From Rhodobacterales bacterium HKCCE4037 (GTDB lineage: Bacteria > Pseudomonadota > Alphaproteobacteria > Rhodobacterales > Rhodobacteraceae): a stretch of 64,000 bases of DNA. Of this stretch, positions 19,175 to 27,071 are shown piece by piece. The notes under the pieces were generated by a model that saw only the letters and a program-made list of their open reading frames with translations, searched no databases and was not told the origin of the DNA. Numbering within the stretch: the stretch's first letter is position 1; the number at the start of each line of letters is the position of its first letter. The stretch is taken from the NCBI GenBank assembly GCA_015689645.1, contig WVSM01000004.1, forward strand, positions 186,001 through 250,000. Direction: 5' to 3'. Made by a program: the position numbers and the translations under genes.

Positions 19175-19904
19175 AGGAAAAACCGCCATCGTGACCGGGG
19201 CCGCGTCCGGCTTCGGCGCGGGCATCGCGCGGGTGTTCTCGCGCGAGGGGGCGTCGGTCATGGTGGCCGACCTCAACGAGGATGCCGCCGTGAAAATCGC
19301 CGACGAGATCGGCGGCGCGGCGATCCGCACCGACGTGTCGGACGGGGCCGCCGTCAAGGAAATGGCCGAGGCCGCGATGGACCAATGGGGCCGCATCGAC
19401 ATCGTGGTCAACAACGCGGGCATCACCCACAAGAAAGGCAACCTCGAAGACGTCAGCGAAGAAGAATTCGACCGCGTCCTCGCCGTGAACGCGAAATCCG
19501 TCTACCTGACCGCGCGCGAGATCGTGCCGCACATGAAAGCCGCCGGCACCGGCGCGATCCTCAACATCGCCTCGACGGCTGGCCTTTCCCCGCGCCCGCA
19601 ACTCAACTGGTACAATGCCTCCAAGGGCTGGATGATCACGGCAACCAAGACCATGGCGGTCGAACTTGCGCCGTCGGGCATCCGCGTCAACGCGCTCTGC
19701 CCCGTCGCGGGCGAAACCCCTCTGCTCGCCAGCTTCATGGGCGAAGACACGCCCGAGATGCGCGCGAAATTCCTCGCCACCATCCCGCTCGGCCGCTTCA
19801 GCCAGCCGCAGGACATGGGCGAGGCCGCCGCCTTCCTCTGCTCCGACGCGGCAGGCATGATCACCGGCGTCGCGCTGGAGGTGGACGGGGGGCGCTGCAT
19901 ATGA
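19161..19904 (+). CDS. Short-chain dehydrogenase/reductase (SDR, FabG-like)
   Basis: 247 residues. The Rossmann motif TGAASGFG is at 12-19, NNAG at 84-87, and the catalytic triad is S138, Y151 and K155 in WYNASKG. ALEVDGGRCI ends the chain like other classical SDRs. The start at 19161 has GGAGG immediately upstream, although this overlaps the preceding coding region. Coupled by ATGA to the cupin gene. Likely oxidises or reduces an alcohol/ketone intermediate of the same pathway. Confidence 0.9.
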   Translation: MLRLEGKTAIVTGAASGFGAGIARVFSREGASVMVADLNEDAAVKIADEIGGAAIRTDVSDGAAVKEMAEAAMDQWGRIDIVVNNAGITHKKGNLEDVSEEEFDRVLAVNAKSVYLTAREIVPHMKAAGTGAILNIASTAGLSPRPQLNWYNASKGWMITATKTMAVELAPSGIRVNALCPVAGETPLLASFMGEDTPEMRAKFLATIPLGRFSQPQDMGEAAAFLCSDAAGMITGVALEVDGGRCI

Positions 19905-20254
19905 GCGGCGCGATCAACCTCGTCGACAAGCTCGCGCAATTCTCCGAGCATTGGAGCCCCCGGATCGTCGGGCAATTCAATGGCCATGACCTGATGGTGG
20001 TGAAGGTCGAGGGCGAATTCGTCTGGCATTCGCACCCCGACACCGACGACCTTTTCCTCGTCCTCAAGGGCGAGATCGACATCGAGATGCGGGATCAAAC
20101 CGTTACCCTGCGCGAAGGGGAGGTTTCCGTGGTTCCGAAAGGGATCGAACACCGCCCGGTCGCGCGACAGGAAGCGCATCTGCTCCTGATCGAACCCACC
20201 GGCACGCCCAATACCGGCGATCCGGACACGGCGGTCACCAAGGTGGCGATTTGA
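19901..20254 (+). CDS. Small cupin-domain protein
   Basis: 117 residues. The first cupin motif is WHSHPDTDDLFLVLKGEI (H43 and H45 as metal ligands; the usual Glu position is Asp) and the second motif has H84 in PKGIEHRP. Single-cupin proteins of this size bind a metal and act as isomerases, dioxygenases or sensors. Coupled to the SDR by ATGA and to the next gene by a TTGA overlap. Confidence 0.85.
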   Translation: MSGAINLVDKLAQFSEHWSPRIVGQFNGHDLMVVKVEGEFVWHSHPDTDDLFLVLKGEIDIEMRDQTVTLREGEVSVVPKGIEHRPVARQEAHLLLIEPTGTPNTGDPDTAVTKVAI

Positions 20255-20577
20255 CCCGCTTCACCCGCCACGATCTGCCCGCCGACATCGCGGTTTTCGC
20301 GGGCGATTTCGCCAGCCAGCCGCTCGTCTTCGCGCATCTGCTGGACGTGGCCCCCGATCTCGACCTCGGCCATGTCGAAGTCATCCAGTCGAACCACGCC
20401 GCCCGCCTCGCGGCCTATTTCTCCCCCGTTCCGGACCTTCCCACCGACGGGACCCTCGTCCTGATCCTGCCCGCCGCCTATCCCGGCCTCACCTGCCCGG
20501 TCACGGAAACGACCCGTCTCACGCCCCTCGGCACCCCCCGCGGCACCGTTCCGCACCTGACGGAGGCCCGCCCATGA
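20251..20577 (+). CDS. Hypothetical protein, TTG start
   Basis: 108 residues beginning MTRFTRHDLPADIAVF if the TTG at 20251 is used; this overlaps the cupin stop (TTGA). No other start fits the frame well. It ends in an ATGA overlap with the P1 peptidase gene, which argues that it is translated. No domain recognised; the sequence is Pro/Thr-rich in its second half. Confidence 0.6.
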   Translation: MTRFTRHDLPADIAVFAGDFASQPLVFAHLLDVAPDLDLGHVEVIQSNHAARLAAYFSPVPDLPTDGTLVLILPAAYPGLTCPVTETTRLTPLGTPRGTVPHLTEARP

Positions 20578-21554
20578 TCCGCCCCGGCCCGCGCAACCTG
20601 ATCACCGATGTCACCGGCCTGCGTGTCGGCAATGCGCAGGACGCGACAATCAAGACCGGCACGACCGTCCTCGTCGGCGACGCGCCCTTCACAGCTGCCG
20701 TCCACGTCATGGGCGGCGCCCCCGGCACGCGGGAAACGGACCTGCTCGCCCCCGACAAGACCGTTCAGCAGGCCGACGCGCTGGTCCTCTCCGGCGGCTC
20801 CGCCTTCGGCCTCGACGCCGCCTCGGGCGTGGCCGACGCCCTCCGCGCACAGGGGCGCGGCTTCGCCGTGGGCGACCAGACCGTGCCGATCGTGCCGGGG
20901 GCGATCCTGTTCGACCTGATCAACGGCGGCGACAAGACCTGGCCCGAGAACCCCTACAAACGGCTGGGGGCCGAGGCGCTGGCCAATGCCGCCGACAGCT
21001 TCTCCCTCGGCTCCCACGGCGCGGGAACCGGCGCGCTGATTGCGGGTCTGAAGGGCGGGCTCGGCTCCGCCTCCGCGACGCTGAACGGCATCACCGTCGG
21101 CGCGCTTGTCGCCGTGAACGCGCTTGGCCGCGTCACGGTCGGCGACACCCCACACTTCTGGGCCGCCCCGTTCGAGATGGCGGGCGAATTCGGCGGCCTC
21201 GGCCCCGCACCCACCTTCGACCCGCAGGCCGTTCCACCCGTCAAGGGCGGCGACAGCCGCAACACCACCATCGCCATTGTCGCCACCGACGCTGCCCTGA
21301 CGCAGGCCCAGGCCACCCGGATGGCCATTGCCGCCCACGACGGCATGGCCCGCGCGATCTACCCCAGCCACACGCCGATGGACGGCGACCTCGTCTTTGC
21401 CGCCGCCACCGGCGCGGCCAGGGCTGAAGCCGACCCGCTGATGCTCGGCCACCTCTCCGCGCTCTGCCTCGCGCGCGCCATCGCGCGGGGCGTCCATTCG
21501 GCCACCGCCGCACCGGGCGACCTGTTGCCGACCTATTCGGACGTCTTCGGCTGA
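20574..21554 (+). CDS. P1 family peptidase (DmpA-like Ntn hydrolase)
   Basis: 326 residues. DmpA/BapA-type enzymes are self-cleaving aminopeptidases or amidases. Family motifs are ITDVTGLRVGN at the N-terminus, SGGSAFGLDAASGV (72-86), GAGTGA (149-154) and the processing site RNTTIAIVATDA, where cleavage before T231 (or T232) would free a threonine nucleophile; many relatives have Ser there. Last gene of the importer-linked chain, coupled by ATGA. It probably hydrolyses an amide bond of the imported compound; inference from context. Confidence 0.9.
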   Translation: MIRPGPRNLITDVTGLRVGNAQDATIKTGTTVLVGDAPFTAAVHVMGGAPGTRETDLLAPDKTVQQADALVLSGGSAFGLDAASGVADALRAQGRGFAVGDQTVPIVPGAILFDLINGGDKTWPENPYKRLGAEALANAADSFSLGSHGAGTGALIAGLKGGLGSASATLNGITVGALVAVNALGRVTVGDTPHFWAAPFEMAGEFGGLGPAPTFDPQAVPPVKGGDSRNTTIAIVATDAALTQAQATRMAIAAHDGMARAIYPSHTPMDGDLVFAAATGAARAEADPLMLGHLSALCLARAIARGVHSATAAPGDLLPTYSDVFG

Positions 21555-21625
21555 CGCCCCCAAAGCTTCTCAAGCGACCGCCCCTTTGCTACGCTCCGCA
21601 CGATTTCAGAACGGAGTTTCTTCCC

Positions 21626-22180
21626 ATGCGCACGACATTCCTTGCCGCCCTGCTTCTCATCCCCCTGCCCGCCAGCGCCGACGACATCACCGATGCCCTC
21701 AACGCCGCGATCAGCGCCTATGAAGAGGGCGAGATCGGCGACGCCCTCGGCGAAATCGCCTATGCGACCCAGTTGCTGAACGCCCTGCAGGCGCAGGGTC
21801 TCACCGCTTTCCTGCCCGAACCGCTCCCCGGCTACACGCGGGAGGTCAGCGAAGATGCCTCGTCCTCGCTCGGCTTTCTCGGCGGCGGCACGGCGGCGGA
21901 GGCCACCTACGAGGGGCCGAACGGCCGCTTCACGATCACCATGATGGCCGACAACCCGATGGTCGCCTCCATGGCCGGTATCCTCGGCAATGCCGGGATC
22001 ATCGCCACGATGGGGCAGCTCGAACGGATCAACCGCGAGAATTTCATGGTGTCGGACAATGAACTCTCCGGCCTGATCGGCGGGCGCATCCTGATCCAGG
22101 CCTCCGGCGGCGAGATCGAGGATATGGTCGCCCATCTCGAACAGATCGACTTCGGAGAACTCGAAGGCTTTGGCCAGTAA
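21626..22180 (+). CDS. Secreted hypothetical protein
   Basis: 184 residues, signal peptide MRTTFLAALLLIPLPASA then DDITDALNAAISAYEEGEI. The mature part is mainly helical followed by a mixed region (TYEGPNGRFTITMMADNP). A 172-residue secreted protein at 55234-55746 is of similar size, but I see no clear homology. Upstream, TTCTCA and TACGCT spaced 17 bases are a possible weak promoter. No function recognised. Confidence 0.7.
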   Translation: MRTTFLAALLLIPLPASADDITDALNAAISAYEEGEIGDALGEIAYATQLLNALQAQGLTAFLPEPLPGYTREVSEDASSSLGFLGGGTAAEATYEGPNGRFTITMMADNPMVASMAGILGNAGIIATMGQLERINRENFMVSDNELSGLIGGRILIQASGGEIEDMVAHLEQIDFGELEGFGQ

Positions 22181-22190
22181 GGCAGACGGT

Positions 22191-22416
22191 GAGTCGACCG
22201 GGGGTCAAGGACGGCGCAGCCGCCACGCCAGTGGTTTATCCTTGAGGCCCGGACGACTCGCCCGGACCATCGACATGGCGTCTTGAGGGGCAGACCTGCC
22301 CCTCAAGCGCCTCTCAGCAGAAATGCAGCCCCGCGCAACCCGCACGACGTCGCAATTCTCTCGCAAGGCGGGATGGCGGGGCGGGGGCGGGCGGGTGGGA
22401 GCCCCGACATCCCGCC
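22191..22416. other. Chain of strong inverted repeats between a secreted-protein gene and atpF (possible structured RNA)
   Basis: Structure 1, 22191-22259: GAGTCG/CGACTC, CCGGG/CCCGG and TCAAGGA/TCCTTGA stack in register, with an inner hairpin GGCG-cagc-CGCC. Structure 2, 22282-22307: CTTGAGGGGCAG pairs perfectly with CTGCCCCTCAAG across two bases. Structure 3, 22367-22416: GGCGGGATG and CGGGGC pair with GCCCCG and CATCCCGCC with a single mismatch and an 18-base loop. The atp terminator follows. No open frame explains this stretch. Strand of transcription, if any, is unknown. Confidence 0.5.
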
Positions 22417-22430
22417 GACCTCCCCAAACG

Positions 22431-22456
22431 AAAAACCCCGCCGGATCAGGGCGGGG
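22431..22456 (-). terminator. Rho-independent terminator of the atp operon
   Basis: Read on the minus strand, CCCCGCC pairs with GGCGGGG (22450-22456 with 22436-22442), loop of seven bases, then TTTTT (22431-22435). Lies 28 bases after the atpF stop. Confidence 0.85.
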
Positions 22457-22483
22457 CATTCAGACTTCAAACCGGCGAACCGC

Positions 22484-23068
22484 TCAGTGCAGCTGGCGCT
22501 CCACCTCGGCAATCGAATCGTCGATCATCTTGTTCTGATCGGCGGCCTTGGTGTTCTTCGCGATCACCTCGGCAGCAGCGGCGACGGCCACGCTTGCGGC
22601 CCGGTCGCGCACGGCGCGGTTGGCCTTCTGCTCGGCATTGGCGATCTGGTCCTCGGCGGCGGCAAGACGGCGGGCAATCGACCGCTCGATATCGGCCTTG
22701 GCTTCCTTTGCCGCATCCTCGGCATTGGCGCGCGCCTCTTCGACGATGCGCTTGCTCTGCTCTTCCACTTCACGCGCCTTGCGCTCGTAGGAGGCAAGCA
22801 GCGTCTGCGCCTCTTCCCGCAACGCGCGGGCTTCGTCGAGTTCCGCCTTGATCGCCTCGGCGCGCTTGTCGAGCATACCGGCCAGCATCGACGGAACCCC
22901 GAAATAGAAGATCACGCCAAGGAACAGCAGGAAGCCGATCAGCACGATCCAGTCGGTGTTCCCCAGCGAGGGATCGAACAGCCCGTGGGGCGAATCGTAG
23001 CCATCTTCGGCGGCAAGGGCCGGCGTGGTGGCAAGGGTGATCAGTGCAATCGTCAGATACCGCATCAT
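22484..23068 (-). CDS. atpF: F0F1 ATP synthase subunit b
   Basis: 194 residues. One N-terminal signal-like helix (YLTIALITLATTPALA), then the membrane helix WIVLIGFLLFLGVIFYFGV and a long Ala/Glu/Lys-rich coiled coil forming the peripheral stator. Starts at ATGATG (23068 or 23065), with AGGGG upstream favouring the second. One base separates it from the b' gene. Last gene of the F0 operon; F1 genes are not in this window, as usual in this family where the two sets are apart. Confidence 0.95.
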   Translation of the reverse strand: MMRYLTIALITLATTPALAAEDGYDSPHGLFDPSLGNTDWIVLIGFLLFLGVIFYFGVPSMLAGMLDKRAEAIKAELDEARALREEAQTLLASYERKAREVEEQSKRIVEEARANAEDAAKEAKADIERSIARRLAAAEDQIANAEQKANRAVRDRAASVAVAAAAEVIAKNTKAADQNKMIDDSIAEVERQLH

Positions 23069-23069
23069 T

Positions 23070-23669
23070 TTACCCCTGTACCCGGGACGAAACAGCGGCC
23101 TCAATGGCGCTGGTGTCCACATCCTGCCCCGGCGCCAGCGCCCGGACGATTTCCGCGGCGACATCACGCGCGACTTCTTCGGCGGTGGCAACGGCACCGG
23201 CCTGGATCTCGGCGATGCGGTCGGTCGACTCCGCCGTCTTGGCCGCGATCTCGGCATCGGCCTTGTCGATCTCGGTCTGCAACTGGGCCTGGATATCGGC
23301 GCGGGTTTCCTCGGCGATCTTCTGGGCCTCGGCGCGCGCATTGGCCAGCGCGGTGTTGTAGCTTTCCTCGGCTTCCGTCGCCTGACGCTTCAGGTCTTCG
23401 GCGGCAGCAAGGTCATTCGTCAACGTGCCCTGCCGTTCCGCGATCACCGCGGAGATGCGAGGCAATGCAACCTTCGACAGGATCAGGAAAATCGCGATAA
23501 GCGCGATGACCAGCCAGAGGATCTGGTTGTCGAACGTGGCAAAATCCAGTTGCGGCATACCGGGGGCATCAGCGGCACCGTGATCGGTCCCGATGGCCAC
23601 CTCAAGGCCCGCTTCAACGCCACCGTGGGCGTCTTCGCCGTGGCCGGCGTTCTCGGCTTCGTCAGCCAT
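23070..23669 (-). CDS. atpF': F0F1 ATP synthase subunit b'
   Basis: 199 residues. An acidic N-terminus rich in His/Gly/Ala precedes the membrane helix ILWLVIALIAIFLILSKV, then RISAVIAERQGTLTNDLAAA begins the stator coiled coil. A second, divergent b subunit is a mark of photosynthetic and related alphaproteobacteria; b and b' form a heterodimer. The start at 23669 is chosen because GGAGG lies five bases upstream, inside a slightly longer frame that begins at 23681. Confidence 0.93.
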   Translation of the reverse strand: MADEAENAGHGEDAHGGVEAGLEVAIGTDHGAADAPGMPQLDFATFDNQILWLVIALIAIFLILSKVALPRISAVIAERQGTLTNDLAAAEDLKRQATEAEESYNTALANARAEAQKIAEETRADIQAQLQTEIDKADAEIAAKTAESTDRIAEIQAGAVATAEEVARDVAAEIVRALAPGQDVDTSAIEAAVSSRVQG

Positions 23670-23749
23670 GTTATCCTCCAACCGGGGTGTTTACGTGGCG
23701 CGCCGCCCGTTGAACGGCGCGCCCGACGTAAGGATCGTCTTCGGCTGTC

Positions 23750-23986
23750 TTAGACAGCGAACATCAGCAGCAGCGCGACGAGGAAGGCGAAGATGCCCAG
23801 TGCCTCGGCGAACGCGATGCCGATGAAGAGGGTTGCGGTCTGACCGGCAGCCGCAGAGGGGTTGCGCAGGGCGCCGGCGAGGAAGTTGCCGGCCACGTGG
23901 CCCACACCGATGGCTGCTGCGCCCGAGCCGATGGCTGCGAGGCCTGCACCGATGAATTGGCCCATGCTTGCGATATCGCCTTCCAT
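23750..23986 (-). CDS. atpE: F0F1 ATP synthase subunit c
   Basis: 78 residues, two glycine-rich membrane helices joined by the RNPS loop (41-44). The proton-carrying carboxylate is E61 in [14 protein letters not shown] stands seven bases before the ATG, the best ribosome-binding site in the operon, as expected for a subunit needed in about ten copies or more. The residues conferring Na+ specificity are absent, so H+ coupling is expected. Confidence 0.96.
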   Translation of the reverse strand: MEGDIASMGQFIGAGLAAIGSGAAAIGVGHVAGNFLAGALRNPSAAAGQTATLFIGIAFAEALGIFAFLVALLLMFAV

Positions 23987-24051
23987 GATAATTCTCCTTA
24001 CGTTGGAAGTTCGTGGTTCATGTTGGGTGCACATTCATCGTGCACCGCATG

Positions 24052-24900
24052 TCAGTGATGCGGGTGAAGCGCGTCCTTCAGGTAGACACACGTCAGGATG
24101 GTGAACACGTAGGCCTGGATCGCCGCCACCAGCACCTCGAGCGCGTAGATCGCGACAATGCCGATGACCGGCGCGATGCCCGCGACGCCAAGGGCGCCCG
24201 CGAAGCCTGCGAACACCTTCAGAACCGCGTGGCCCGCCATGATGTTGCCGGCAAGACGAATGGAGTGGCTGACCGGGCGCACGAAGTAGGAAATCAGCTC
24301 GATGATGGCGAGGATCGGGCGCAGCACCAGCGGCGCCGACGACACCCAGAACAGGCTCAGGAAGCTGGCGCCGTTCTTCACGAAGCCGAGGATCGTCACG
24401 GTTAGGAACACCGCAAGGGCCAGAACCGCCGTCACCGCGATATGCGAGGTGGTGGTGAAGGCCGTCGGGATCAGGCCAAGGAAGTTGGCGCACAGGATGT
24501 AGAGGAACAGCGTGAAGATATAGGGGAAATACGGCAGGGCGTCCTTGCCCGCCACGTCTTCCACCATGTTGCGCACGAAGCCGTAGACAAGCTCGGCGAT
24601 GGACTGGCTGCGCGACGGGATCACGGCGCGACCGCGCGTGCCGGTGACCATCAGAAGCACCACCGCCAGAACCGCCAGCGCGAACCACAGGGTCGCGTTC
24701 GTGATCGAGAAGATGCCGACCGGCCCGTCTCCGAACAGCGGCGAGACCACGAACTGATCCATCGGATGGATCGCGAGGCCGCCCGCGTAATCGTCCATCA
24801 GCGCCAGGATGAAGGCGAGGATACCGGCCGCGAAGAACGCGAACGCGATGAAACGGCCCGCGCCGCGCTTGGTCTCGGAATTGGTGCTCTCAGTCGCCAT
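24052..24900 (-). CDS. atpB: F0F1 ATP synthase subunit a
   Basis: 282 residues, longer than the usual 240-250. [13 protein letters not shown] starts the normal family core at about residue 45; before it lies an added hydrophobic segment ([18 protein letters not shown], about 17-34). The essential proton-channel arginine is in [14 protein letters not shown]. The start at 24900 is supported by GGAG seven bases upstream, so the extension appears to be translated. It overlaps atpI by 11 bases. Confidence 0.95.
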   Translation of the reverse strand: MATESTNSETKRGAGRFIAFAFFAAGILAFILALMDDYAGGLAIHPMDQFVVSPLFGDGPVGIFSITNATLWFALAVLAVVLLMVTGTRGRAVIPSRSQSIAELVYGFVRNMVEDVAGKDALPYFPYIFTLFLYILCANFLGLIPTAFTTTSHIAVTAVLALAVFLTVTILGFVKNGASFLSLFWVSSAPLVLRPILAIIELISYFVRPVSHSIRLAGNIMAGHAVLKVFAGFAGALGVAGIAPVIGIVAIYALEVLVAAIQAYVFTILTCVYLKDALHPHH

Positions 24901-25222
24901 CCTGCGTCTCCGTCTGCGCCTGCTTTTCAGCGGCCTGCTGCACTTCCTTCGCCGAGCGGACCATCGTCTTGACCCCGGCTATGAAGCCCAAAAGTGTGAA
25001 CACGATCAGGAACCACGGCATCGTGCCGAAGAGCCAGTCGAGCCCGTATCCCATCCCGAAGCCGATCGCCAACCCGGCCACCAGCTCGATCACCATCCGC
25101 CAGGCCAGCTGCGCCTGCGAATAATGCTCCTCCATGTGCTTGCGCTCAGGGTCTGCCTTCGACCTTGCCGCCGCGATCCGCGCATCAAGCGCGCGCATGC
25201 GGTCTTCGTCACTCTCGGCCAT
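24890..25222 (-). CDS. atpI: AtpZ/AtpI-type F0 assembly protein
   Basis: 110 residues, two membrane helices ([38 protein letters not shown]) flanked by charged ends; the family motif GxGxGxxLDxxFGTxPxF is visible. Probably assists c-ring assembly or Mg handling at the synthase. First gene of the F0 operon, behind a good sigma70-like promoter. Confidence 0.9.
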   Translation of the reverse strand: MAESDEDRMRALDARIAAARSKADPERKHMEEHYSQAQLAWRMVIELVAGLAIGFGMGYGLDWLFGTMPWFLIVFTLLGFIAGVKTMVRSAKEVQQAAEKQAQTETQDGD

Positions 25223-25255
25223 GGCCCCTGAACACCCCCACGGGAAGTTGCGCGG

Positions 25256-25284
25256 AAGCTAGGCGCGGGGCGGACGAGAGTCAA
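25256..25284 (-). promoter_or_regulatory. Promoter of the atp F0 operon
   Basis: On the minus strand TTGACT (25279-25284) and TAGCTT (25256-25261) are separated by 17 bases, placing transcription start near 25249, about 27 bases before atpI. Confidence 0.65.
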
Positions 25285-25374
25285 TTAGCAGGTTCACCGC
25301 ATAAACAACTGAATAATAACGGGAAAATTTCGGTGCGACAGTCTCGCCGCGGCACAAGGGGCGCAAATCCATAT

Positions 25375-25390
25375 TCAACCATCTGGTTGA
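25375..25390 (+). promoter_or_regulatory. Palindromic operator before the ArsR-type regulator
   Basis: TCAACCATCTGGTTGA: a perfect 7-base inverted repeat with a two-base centre, 30 bases before the ATG at 25421. Its right arm overlaps a possible -35 (TTGACG, 25387-25392). A CAACC-type palindrome is typical of ArsR regulators that accompany SRPBCC proteins, and the position suits autorepression. Confidence 0.6.
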
Positions 25391-25420
25391 CGATTGCACA
25401 GATTGGAGCCTAATCGACCC

Positions 25421-25753
25421 ATGGCACCCACGCTCGACACCGTCTTTTCCGCCCTCGCGGACCCGACCCGCCGGGCCATCCTTCAGATGCTGCTGGAGGA
25501 TGACATGGCCGTCACAGATGTCGCCGAACCTTTCGAGATGAGCCTCGCCGCGATCTCAAAGCACCTCGCCGTTCTGACCAACGCGGGCCTCATCACGCAG
25601 GAGAAGCGCGGGCGCGTGAAATGGTGCATGCTGGAACCAGACGCGCTGAAAAGCGCCTCGGTCTGGATGCAGGGCTTCGGCCAGTTCGAGCCGGTGAACC
25701 TCGATGCGTTCGAGGCGTTCCTGGAACGGGAGTTGGGCGGTGAGCCCTCCTGA
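25421..25753 (+). CDS. ArsR/SmtB family transcriptional regulator
   Basis: 110 residues. A winged helix-turn-helix opens with TVFSALADPTRRAILQML, and the recognition helix is in SLAAISKHLAVLTNAGLI. No metal-binding Cys cluster (ELCVC type) is present, so it belongs to the non-metal subgroup seen next to SRPBCC/AHSA1 genes, though no such gene follows here. The start at 25421 is the conserved one. It carries its own palindromic operator just upstream. Confidence 0.88.
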   Translation: MAPTLDTVFSALADPTRRAILQMLLEDDMAVTDVAEPFEMSLAAISKHLAVLTNAGLITQEKRGRVKWCMLEPDALKSASVWMQGFGQFEPVNLDAFEAFLERELGGEPS

Positions 25754-25780
25754 TGGGCCGGCCCTTCTTCAAACGCGTCA

Positions 25781-25800
25781 GGCCCGGCAGAAACCGGGCC
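25781..25800. terminator. GC hairpin between the ArsR gene and the micro-peptide genes
   Basis: GGCCCGG pairs with CCGGGCC across CAGAAA. It stands between two converging units, so it could end either; no convincing T-run follows on either strand. Confidence 0.35.
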
Positions 25801-25836
25801 GATGCAATATCAGGGCCTGCAAATGAGGCCTGTCGG

Positions 25837-25911
25837 TCAGATCAGCCCTGCAAGGCGCAGAACGACGACGACAACGGCGATAAGGCCAATGGTGTAAAGA
25901 ATACCACGCAT
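25837..25911 (-). CDS. Micro-membrane peptide, 24 codons
   Basis: 24 residues starting MRGILYTIGL, a single hydrophobic helix rich in Val, ending RLAGLI. AAGGAG is eight bases before the ATG, right after the stop of the upstream sister peptide (TGAAGGAG). It shares the MR-x-IL-x-x-IGL opening with that sister, which indicates tandem duplication. Too short for ordinary gene calling. Probably sits in the inner membrane; function unknown. Confidence 0.6.
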   Translation of the reverse strand: MRGILYTIGLIAVVVVVLRLAGLI

Positions 25912-25924
25912 GATCTCTGCTCCT

Positions 25925-25990
25925 TCAGATGAGGTTGATGACGGCAACGATGACCACGACGAGGCCAATGATGACTAGGATCGAACGCAT
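25925..25990 (-). CDS. Micro-membrane peptide, 21 codons, sister of the next
   Basis: 21 residues starting MRSILVIIGL and ending VAVINLI, one hydrophobic helix. AAGGAAAGGA lies just upstream of the ATG at 25990. It is followed after 13 bases by the related 24-residue peptide. Good ribosome-binding sites before both, the shared N-terminal pattern and conservative hydrophobic differences argue for real genes. Confidence 0.6.
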   Translation of the reverse strand: MRSILVIIGLVVVIVAVINLI

Positions 25991-26088
25991 GGGATTTCCT
26001 TTCCTTGTGTGATCAGCCAACGCCGCCCGATCGAAAAGGGTTCCCGGTGAAATGACATCACCACGACCGACACCGCATCACGTCGCGC

Positions 26089-26976
26089 TCAGTCCTTCAG
26101 CAGCAGCGCCAGCGCCAGCACCGTCAGGCCCACGCCCACCAGCACCAGCCCGCCCGGCACCGGTTGGCCCAAGGCGATCTCCCAAAGGATCACCCACGAC
26201 GGCGTCAGGTAGGTGTAGGCCATCACCTTCGATGACGGCAGCCGCATCGAGGCGAACTGGATCAGGAACACCGTCGCCGCGCTCGCGAAGATCGAGACAT
26301 AGGCGATGGTGATCCAGACCAGCGGCCGCAGCGCGCCCCAGTCCGTCGCCACCAGGTCGCCCGCGCCCCAGATCGTGATGCAGGCGGCACAGGCGATCAG
26401 CGTCAGGAACGAGAAGACCAGCACCGGCTCGCCCCGGTTCAGCTTGCGCACCATCGGCGTGTAGAGCGCATGCGCGATGCAGCCCACGAAATAGATCGCC
26501 TCGCCGCGGCCCACCTCGAAGGCCAGCAGGGCCGACAGGTCGGCGCGGAAGATCACCCAGGCCGCGCCCGTGGCCCCGATGGCCAGCGCCGCCGCGATGC
26601 GCGCGCCCATCATCTGCCGCAGCAGCAGCCAGCCGAACAGCGCCGACATCAGCGGCGTCAGCGTGAACACCGCCGCCGCGCTAACCGGCGGCGCGGTCTT
26701 CAGCCCCTCGAACATCAGAACGAAATAGATCGCGAACAGACCGCCGAGGACGAGGTAACGCCACGGGGCCGCAAACGCCGGCCGAACCGACGCGCCGTTC
26801 GCCCAGACCACCGCCCCCATGATGAACGCCGCGATCACGAAGCGCACCGCGTTCAGCGACGTGGGCGCGATCTCCGCCGCGACCTGCCCGCCAAGGCTGA
26901 ACGACCCCGCCACCAGCGCCGAGAACAGCAGCATCGCAAGGTGCCCGGCCCGCGCCGTGCCGATGGGTGCGCTCAT
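26089..26976 (-). CDS. EamA/DMT family transporter
   Basis: 295 residues, ten predicted membrane helices in two EamA repeats. The N-terminal half begins LAMLLFSALVAGSFSLGG with NAVRFVIAA; the second contains AHALYTPMVRKLNRGEP and AYTYLTPSWVILWEIALGQ, a family signature. Exporters of metabolites or amino acids are common in this group; the substrate is unknown. The GAGGAAC ribosome-binding sequence and start codon coincide with the edge of a dispersed repeat (26974-27035). Confidence 0.88.
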   Translation of the reverse strand: MSAPIGTARAGHLAMLLFSALVAGSFSLGGQVAAEIAPTSLNAVRFVIAAFIMGAVVWANGASVRPAFAAPWRYLVLGGLFAIYFVLMFEGLKTAPPVSAAAVFTLTPLMSALFGWLLLRQMMGARIAAALAIGATGAAWVIFRADLSALLAFEVGRGEAIYFVGCIAHALYTPMVRKLNRGEPVLVFSFLTLIACAACITIWGAGDLVATDWGALRPLVWITIAYVSIFASAATVFLIQFASMRLPSSKVMAYTYLTPSWVILWEIALGQPVPGGLVLVGVGLTVLALALLLKD

Positions 26977-27035
26977 CTTTGTTCCTCAAATATGCTCGGG
27001 GGGAGCCGAAGGCGGGGGGCAGACAGCCCCCCTCC
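26974..27035. repeat. Dispersed G-rich repeat, copy A
   Basis: CATCTTTGTTCCTCAAATAT, then GCTCGGGGGGAG, a short GCC-gaa-GGC hairpin and GGGGGGCAGACAGCCCCCC. Related copies are at 35627-35740, 43192-43290 and 58836-58902 (opposite strand). Here the repeat abuts the start codon of the EamA gene. Confidence 0.7.
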
Positions 27036-27071
27036 ACCCGGTCCGGCCGGGCGCGGCACCGGCGCAAGGGC

